Position numbers and translations under genes: made by a program. From Kribbella sp. NBC_00382 (lineage in GTDB: Bacteria; Actinomycetota; Actinomycetes; Propionibacteriales; Kribbellaceae): a stretch of 64,000 nt of DNA. Shown here in pieces: positions 59,847-64,000 of this stretch. Position 1 is the stretch's first letter; every line of letters begins with the position of its first letter. Where the stretch lies: the NCBI RefSeq assembly GCF_036067295.1, contig NZ_CP107954.1, positions 4,340,001 to 4,404,000 on the forward strand, in the 5' to 3' direction. Under the pieces are notes generated by a model, which had not been told where the DNA came from, did not search any database, and saw nothing but the letters and a program-made list of their open reading frames with translations.

Positions 59847-60454
59847 GCCCACCCCACCACCCGCAACCGCTCCGCCTGCTTGAGGCGCGAGCGGTGCGGC
59901 GGCATGCGCCGACAAGCTCGGCCAGCGAGGCGGGCCGCCCGAATGTAGTCGCCGTGCGGGCGGCTGGCGCGGGTGAACTCCAGGTACGGCGGTATGTCTC
60001 GGCGCGGTCAGCCGATGCGGGGGTGGTCAGCCCTCTGAGTCGGCCCGGAGCTGCACCGGATCGCCTGGGGCGTCGGCGGCGGGGCGAGTGCGGTGCTGCG
60101 GTGGTGGACTTTGTGATGGTGTCGATGCTGGTTGTGCCGTTGTTCTTGGGGATTCTGCAGGTGGGGCTGTTTCTGTACGTGCGGAACACGGTGACTGCGG
60201 CGGCTTCTGAGGGGGCGCACTATGCAGCGGTGCTCAATCGCGAGCCTGGCGATGGTGAGTCGCGGACTCGCGAGTTGATCGACGGGGTGGTGCGCAACGA
60301 GTTGATCGACTCGGTGGAGGGCGAGGCGACCGAGGTGGACGGGCAACCCGGCGTACTGGTCGTGGTCAAAGCACACATGCCGCCGCTCGGGTTGTGGGGA
60401 CCTGGCATCGGCTTCACCGTCGAAGGCCACGCGGTCAAGGAGACGGGCGAATGA
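59843..60454 (+). CDS. TadE-like pseudopilin with long N-terminal extension
   Basis: A 203-residue frame. The conserved TadE domain starts near residue 85 (RGECGAAVVDFVMVSMLVV, the G-A-x-x-x-[DE]F pseudopilin motif and helix). The preceding ~85 residues are Arg/Ala/Pro-rich without recognised fold and are unusual for TadE, which normally begins shortly before the helix. ATG overlaps the Flp stop and the stop overlaps the next gene. Confidence 0.78.
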   Translation: MSPPHHPQPLRLLEARAVRRHAPTSSASEAGRPNVVAVRAAGAGELQVRRYVSARSADAGVVSPLSRPGAAPDRLGRRRRGECGAAVVDFVMVSMLVVPLFLGILQVGLFLYVRNTVTAAASEGAHYAAVLNREPGDGESRTRELIDGVVRNELIDSVEGEATEVDGQPGVLVVVKAHMPPLGLWGPGIGFTVEGHAVKETGE

Positions 60455-61203
60455 CCTCCCGACCGTCCCGGATCGCTACGCACGCACAACCCTCGCGAAT
60501 TGCCCCGACACGCCGAGGCAGGCCCATGCCGAGGGTGGTTGGGCGTGCGTCGGCGGTCGAGGCTGGTTCGCCGACCCAGCTCCTGCAAGGCAGGCAGTCC
60601 GGGCCGGGCGGGCAGGCCGGGTCAGGCGGGCAGCCGAGGCCAGGCGGCCAGCTCGGGTCCGGTGGGCAGTTCGGGTCGGGCGGGCAGCCCGGGGTAGGCG
60701 GGCAGCTGAGGCCAGGCAGGCAGCCCGGGGCAGGTGAGCAGCTCGGGGCAGGCGGGCAGGCTGGGCGGGGGGAGCGGGGGAATGCGGTGGTGGAGTTTTC
60801 CTGGTTGGCGTTGTTGTTGATGGTGCCGTTGATCTACGTGATGCTCGGGGTTTTTGATGTGCAGCGGGCTTCGTACGGGGCGACTGCTGCGACGCGGGCG
60901 GCGGGGCGGGCGTTCATCATCGTGCCGGATGGGTTGTCGGAGGATGAGGCGCGGGAGCGTGCATTCGAGGCGGCGCGGGTTGCGATGAAGGATCAGGGGA
61001 TGGAGCTGAGCCCTGACCAGCTCAAGATCAGTTGTAATCCTGCTTGTCTGCAGCCGGGTTCCACCGTCACGGTCGAGCTGAACACCGAGGTGCCGCTGCC
61101 GCTCATCCCGGATGCGCTCGGTGGCGAACGCCCGGCTATCCACATCAGCGCCTCGCATACCGAGTCGTACGGCGACTACCGCGAAGCCAAGGGTGACGGA
61201 TGA
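60451..61203 (+). CDS. TadE-like pseudopilin with nine-copy GGQ repeat extension
   Basis: A 250-residue frame. The pseudopilin part starts near residue 107 (RGNAVVEFSWLALLLMVP) and has a Cys pair in SCNPAC, a soluble domain and HIS ASH end. Residues 51-104 are nine tandem hexapeptides of the form G-S-G-G-Q-P. If translated, the repeat would precede the membrane helix on the cytoplasmic side. Four-base overlaps at both ends. Confidence 0.8.
   Translation: MTSRPSRIATHAQPSRIAPTRRGRPMPRVVGRASAVEAGSPTQLLQGRQSGPGGQAGSGGQPRPGGQLGSGGQFGSGGQPGVGGQLRPGRQPGAGEQLGAGGQAGRGERGNAVVEFSWLALLLMVPLIYVMLGVFDVQRASYGATAATRAAGRAFIIVPDGLSEDEARERAFEAARVAMKDQGMELSPDQLKISCNPACLQPGSTVTVELNTEVPLPLIPDALGGERPAIHISASHTESYGDYREAKGDG
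60601..60762 (+). repeat. Nine 18-bp tandem repeats at the 5' part of a TadE-like gene
   Basis: Consensus GGGTCAGGCGGGCAGCCC-like unit, nine copies in register, each six codons (GPGGQA, GSGGQP, RPGGQL, GSGGQF and so on). Copy number could vary between strains without breaking the frame. Confidence 0.85.
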
Positions 61204-61712
61204 TCCGGCTCCAACGCAGCATGCGAAGGCGGTCGAAGCGGATGCGACGGCGGCTAGGCAGCGCGGGCAGGCGGCTGGGCGACGCGGGCAGGCAGCGGGA
61301 TGAGCGGGGGCAGATGACGGTGCTCATCATCGGGTTCACGGCGATTGTGTTGATGATGATCGTGGTCGTCACTGATATCTCGAAGGTGTTTCTGGTACGC
61401 CGGGAGCTCGACGCGACTGCTGATGGCGCGGTGCTGGCGGCGGCCAACGGGTTGGCGGCGATCTACGCGCAGCCCAGTGGTGAGGGCAATGCCGAGCTCG
61501 ACCCAGACGAGGCGCGTCGGCTGACCGCGGAGTACCTGGACAACGTTGCCGCGAGCAACCGTTTCGACGGGTTGGACTGGTCCGCGGACGTCACCGGTAC
61601 GACCGTGACGGTCACCTTGACCTCAACGGTCGACCTCCCCTTCGAACCACCCGGCTGGCAAGGCTCCGCCGACATCGCCTCAGACGCAGCAGCCGTAGTA
61701 CCGATCAGATAG
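61200..61712 (+). CDS. TadG-like pilus assembly protein
   Basis: A 170-residue protein with an Arg-rich start, the ERGQMTVLIIGFTAIVLMMIVVV helix typical of actinobacterial TadE/G-like proteins and a soluble beta domain. Before the helix two 7-residue repeats occur (RLGSAGR, RLGDAGR). Last gene of the tad operon, four-base overlap with the TadE-like gene. Confidence 0.82.
   Translation: MIRLQRSMRRRSKRMRRRLGSAGRRLGDAGRQRDERGQMTVLIIGFTAIVLMMIVVVTDISKVFLVRRELDATADGAVLAAANGLAAIYAQPSGEGNAELDPDEARRLTAEYLDNVAASNRFDGLDWSADVTGTTVTVTLTSTVDLPFEPPGWQGSADIASDAAAVVPIR
61251..61292 (+). repeat. Two 21-bp tandem repeats in the TadG-like gene
   Basis: 61251-61271 and 61272-61292 differ at a few positions and encode RLGSAGR and RLGDAGR. 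Confidence 0.7.
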
Positions 61713-61770
61713 CCCCCAGCCCGGACCAACAACCGCCCACCTGGTCGACCGCTCGACTGACTCCTAGCTA

Positions 61771-61816
61771 TCGCCAGAGCGCCATCCCTGTTGTCGCCGG
61801 AGCGTCACCCATGTTG
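61771..61816. repeat. Two 23-bp tandem repeats in the tad/SDR gap
   Basis: 61771-61793 and 61794-61816 match at 19 of 23 positions (both start TCGCC and end TGTTG). They lie in the 236-base gap between the TadG-like gene and the SDR gene; nothing else is recognised there. Confidence 0.6.
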
Positions 61817-61948
61817 TCGATCAGCGTGGGCCCAGCAACCGCGCCCTACCTCGTCAACAGCGAGGTATCGGGCAGCCTCGCATCGCGCGCGCCGACTCGC
61901 TTGGCGAAGGCAGGTGGTCGGTGGTTGGTGTAGGGCAGAGTGGGGGCT

Positions 61949-62743
61949 ATGGACATCGATCTGGGTGGGCGGCGGGCGTTGGTTTCGGGGTCTAGCCAGG
62001 GGATTGGGCTGGCGATCGCTACCGAGTTGGCGCGGTCGGGGGCTGCGGTGGTGGTCAACGGGCGAAGCCAGGAGAAGACTGAGCAGGCTGCCGACGCCGT
62101 CAGGCAGGAAGTTCCAGCGGCCGATGTGATGGCTGTGGCGGCTGATCTGGCGACGGCAGCCGGTGCCGATGAGCTGAAGGCACAGGTGGGCGAGCTCGAC
62201 ATTCTTGTCAACAACCTTGGGATCTTCGGGGCCAAGCCGGTGCTAGAGATCGATGACGATGAGTGGCGGCGGTACTTCGAGGTGAATGTACTGTCGGCGG
62301 TTCGGCTGATTCGGCACTACCTGCCGGGGATGATGGAGCGCGGTTTCGGGCGGGTGATGAACATCGCGAGCGATTCGGCCGTGGTGACGCCGCTTGAGAT
62401 GGTGCACTACGGCGTGACGAAGACCGCCCTGCTCGCCGTGACACGTGGCTTCGCGAAGGCTGCGGCCGGTACTGGGGTCACGGTCAACTCAGTGATGGCC
62501 GGCCCCACCCACACGCCCGGCGTCGAGGAGTTCGTCGGCGAGTTGGTCGGTGACGACCTGCCGTGGGACGAGGCGCAACGCCAGTTCATGAAGGAACACC
62601 GGCCGTACTCGCTGATCCAGCGCCTGATCGAGCCGCCCGAGATCGGCAACATGGTCGTCTACCTCAGCTCGACCCAGGCATCCGTCACCACCGGCGGCGC
62701 CATCCGCGTGGACGGCGGCTACATCGACTCGATCCTCCCCTAA
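61949..62743 (+). CDS. SDR family oxidoreductase
   Basis: A 264-residue classical SDR. SGSSQGIG cofactor loop (13-20), NNLG at 88-91, Asn113, Ser141, Tyr154 and Lys158 (YGVTK) form a complete catalytic tetrad. ATG 61949 is chosen (MDIDLGG). A close copy follows 7 bases downstream. Substrate unknown. Confidence 0.87.
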   Translation: MDIDLGGRRALVSGSSQGIGLAIATELARSGAAVVVNGRSQEKTEQAADAVRQEVPAADVMAVAADLATAAGADELKAQVGELDILVNNLGIFGAKPVLEIDDDEWRRYFEVNVLSAVRLIRHYLPGMMERGFGRVMNIASDSAVVTPLEMVHYGVTKTALLAVTRGFAKAAAGTGVTVNSVMAGPTHTPGVEEFVGELVGDDLPWDEAQRQFMKEHRPYSLIQRLIEPPEIGNMVVYLSSTQASVTTGGAIRVDGGYIDSILP

Positions 62744-62750
62744 GTCCCCA

Positions 62751-63482
62751 ATGAACATCGATCTGACCGGGCGAAGAGCGCTGGTTTCGGGTTCCAGTCA
62801 AGGGATCGGGCTGGCGATCGCGACCGAGCTCGCGCGCTCCGGCGCCGCGGTGGTGGTCAACGGACGAACCCAGGAGAAGACTGAGCGGGCAGCCAGCACC
62901 ATCCGCCAGGAAGTCCCAGAAGCCGAGGTCACCGCAGTAGCAGCCGACCTCGCCTCACAAGCCGGCGCCGACGAACTGAAAGCAAAGGTCGGCGAACTCG
63001 ACATCCTCGTCAACAACCTCGGGATCTACGGCGCGAAGCCGGTGTTCGAGATCGACGACGACGAATGGCGCCGGTACTTCGAAGTGAATGTCCTCTCGGC
63101 TGTCCGCCTGATCCGCCAGTACCTGCCCGGGATGATGGAGCGCGGCTTCGGCCGAGTGCTGAGCATCGCCGCCGAATCAGCAGTGGCCACCCCACTCCAC
63201 ATGGTCCACAACGGTGTCACGAAGACCGCTCTGCTCGCGGTGACGCGCGGCTTCGCGAAGGCGGCAGCCGGTACCGGGGTCACAGTCAACTCAGTACTGG
63301 CCGGCCCCACGCGCGGGCCTGGCAGCGAGGAGCTCGACGACTCACACTCCCTCATCCAGCGCCTGGTTGAGCCGGCCGAGATCGGCAACCTGGTCGTGTA
63401 CCTCAGCTCCACCAAGGCCTCCGCCACCACCGGCGGCGCCATCCGCGTGGACGGCGGCTACATCGATTCGATCCTGCCCTAA
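62751..63482 (+). CDS. Tandem SDR copy lacking catalytic Ser and Tyr
   Basis: A 243-residue duplicate of the preceding SDR, very similar over the first 170 residues and the end (AIRVDGGYIDSILP). The catalytic Ser141 is Ala (SIAAESA) and Tyr154 is Asn (HNGVTK); Lys158 and Asn113 remain. About 21 residues of the substrate loop are deleted (TRGPGSEELDDS joins directly to HSLIQRL). The frame is intact with normal codon use, so it is not a simple pseudogene. It may be a regulatory or structural partner in a mixed tetramer. Confidence 0.85.
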   Translation: MNIDLTGRRALVSGSSQGIGLAIATELARSGAAVVVNGRTQEKTERAASTIRQEVPEAEVTAVAADLASQAGADELKAKVGELDILVNNLGIYGAKPVFEIDDDEWRRYFEVNVLSAVRLIRQYLPGMMERGFGRVLSIAAESAVATPLHMVHNGVTKTALLAVTRGFAKAAAGTGVTVNSVLAGPTRGPGSEELDDSHSLIQRLVEPAEIGNLVVYLSSTKASATTGGAIRVDGGYIDSILP

Positions 63483-63489
63483 CCAACAA

Positions 63490-64000
63490 TCAATTGCTGT
63501 AGACGTTCAAGTTGTCGCGGAGCCAGCTGACGAAGGTGCGACCCGAGTGGCCGGTGAGCAGCTCGACGTTGGGCTCCAGCGGATGGGGGCTTCCGACGCG
63601 CGACGCCCAGTACGCCATCAGTGAGGCGAGCTGCGCCGGGTTGCGCATGGTGTTCGCCATCTCGACGAAGGCCTGCTCGGGAGTGAGATCGACAGCCTCG
63701 ATCGGTACGCCGGTGACCTCGGTGATCAGCTCGATCTGGTGGCGCCGGGTCATCGACTCGGGACCGGTCAGTGGATACGCACGGCCGTCGTGCGCGCCGC
63801 CGGGGCCGTCGAGCAGGATCTTGAGGGCGACGTCGGCGATGTCGAGTTCGTGGATCGGGGCCTCTTCGGCCTCCAGGTACGGCAACCGGATCTGACCGGT
63901 GGCGCGGACTTGGTACGACCAGTAGATCGCGTTGGACATGAAGGTCCCGGGCTGTAACCGAGTGGTCGCGTAGGCGCCGTCGGTGATGACGCGCTCGGCC
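63490..64000 (-). CDS. NmrA-like NAD(P)H-binding protein, N terminus outside window
   Basis: Open to the right edge; 170 C-terminal residues are visible. APIHELDIADVALKILLDG and the end (TFVSWLRDNLNVYSN) are typical of NmrA/NAD(P)H-binding atypical SDRs similar to azoreductase-like or quinone-sensor proteins. The frame continues upstream of ATG 63939 (ITDGAYATTRLQPGTFM), so that ATG is internal. Convergent with the tandem SDR pair, with only seven bases between the stops. Confidence 0.8.
   Translation of the reverse strand, partial: AERVITDGAYATTRLQPGTFMSNAIYWSYQVRATGQIRLPYLEAEEAPIHELDIADVALKILLDGPGGAHDGRAYPLTGPESMTRRHQIELITEVTGVPIEAVDLTPEQAFVEMANTMRNPAQLASLMAYWASRVGSPHPLEPNVELLTGHSGRTFVSWLRDNLNVYSN

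Noticed and set aside
62751..63482. Second SDR as a decayed pseudogene
   Set aside because: Frame, start and C terminus are intact and codon use is normal despite loss of catalytic residues, so it is kept as a probable functional non-enzyme.

Overview
The window is high-GC DNA (roughly two thirds G+C) with tight operons, 1- and 4-base start/stop overlaps, many GTG starts, exported carbohydrate enzymes, an ECF sigma factor of the SigE type, a LAxTG (class E sortase) surface signal and a mycothiol-era actinobacterial gene style. It looks like a chromosomal segment of a soil actinomycete, most likely close to Kribbella (Nocardioidaceae/Kribbellaceae); the genus is inferred from style, not proven. 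No rRNA, tRNA, CRISPR array, insertion sequence or prophage was seen.

Region 1 (1-11.4 kb) is a sugar-acid regulon. An exported GH141-like beta-helix protein (cut by the left edge), an aldo/keto reductase, a zinc alcohol dehydrogenase, an SDR, a sugar ABC importer without its own ATPase, an enolase-superfamily protein, a RhaM/FucU-type mutarotase, an L-fuconolactonase-like amidohydrolase and a FadR-type GntR regulator lie together. The palindrome CATACGTATG (once CATACGTATT) sits in front of the exported enzyme, between the two divergent dehydrogenases, in front of the importer and on the start codon of the regulator. I infer non-phosphorylative catabolism of L-fucose or a similar 6-deoxy sugar.

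Region 2 (11.4-19 kb) holds plant-polysaccharide functions: a secreted GH5, a wall-anchored clan-A glycosidase with a LAxTG signal, and a two-gene operon of GH127 beta-L-arabinofuranosidase and a LarA-type racemase. Region 3 (19-29.7 kb) holds a MarR/NmrA divergent pair with two operators, a membrane redox operon (small Ser-rich protein, ApbE, ferric-reductase-like membrane protein, NuoF-like protein, ferredoxin), the large NAD-glutamate dehydrogenase, and a PurO-like IMP cyclohydrolase.

Region 4 (29.7-44.6 kb) is a complete myo-inositol operon: iolG, iolE, iolC, a Cgl0158-type aldolase, iolB, iolD, a second TIM-barrel protein, a ribose-type ABC importer, a second iolG and iolA, facing a HutC-type GntR regulator. 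Region 5 (44.7-54.1 kb) carries a secreted orphan, a GH84 hexosaminidase, a LacI-PhyH-Gfo/Idh operon and a divergent inositol-dehydrogenase/GntR pair. Region 6 (54.1-61.7 kb) has a SigE-type sigma factor with a duplicated-domain membrane partner, and a Tad/Flp pilus operon. Region 7 (61.9-64 kb) has two tandem SDRs, the second without catalytic Ser and Tyr, and a truncated NmrA-like gene.

The most unusual signal is a set of short tandem repeats and low-complexity segments placed at gene junctions inside the iol and tad operons. They either extend the next gene at its N terminus, form small ORFs that exactly fill the junction, or (before tadC) repeat the translation-initiation region eight times. 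No intergenic stretch without a called gene exceeds about 300 bases; the longest (55922-56210, between the sigma factor and cpaF) shows only one DnaA-box-like 9-mer.
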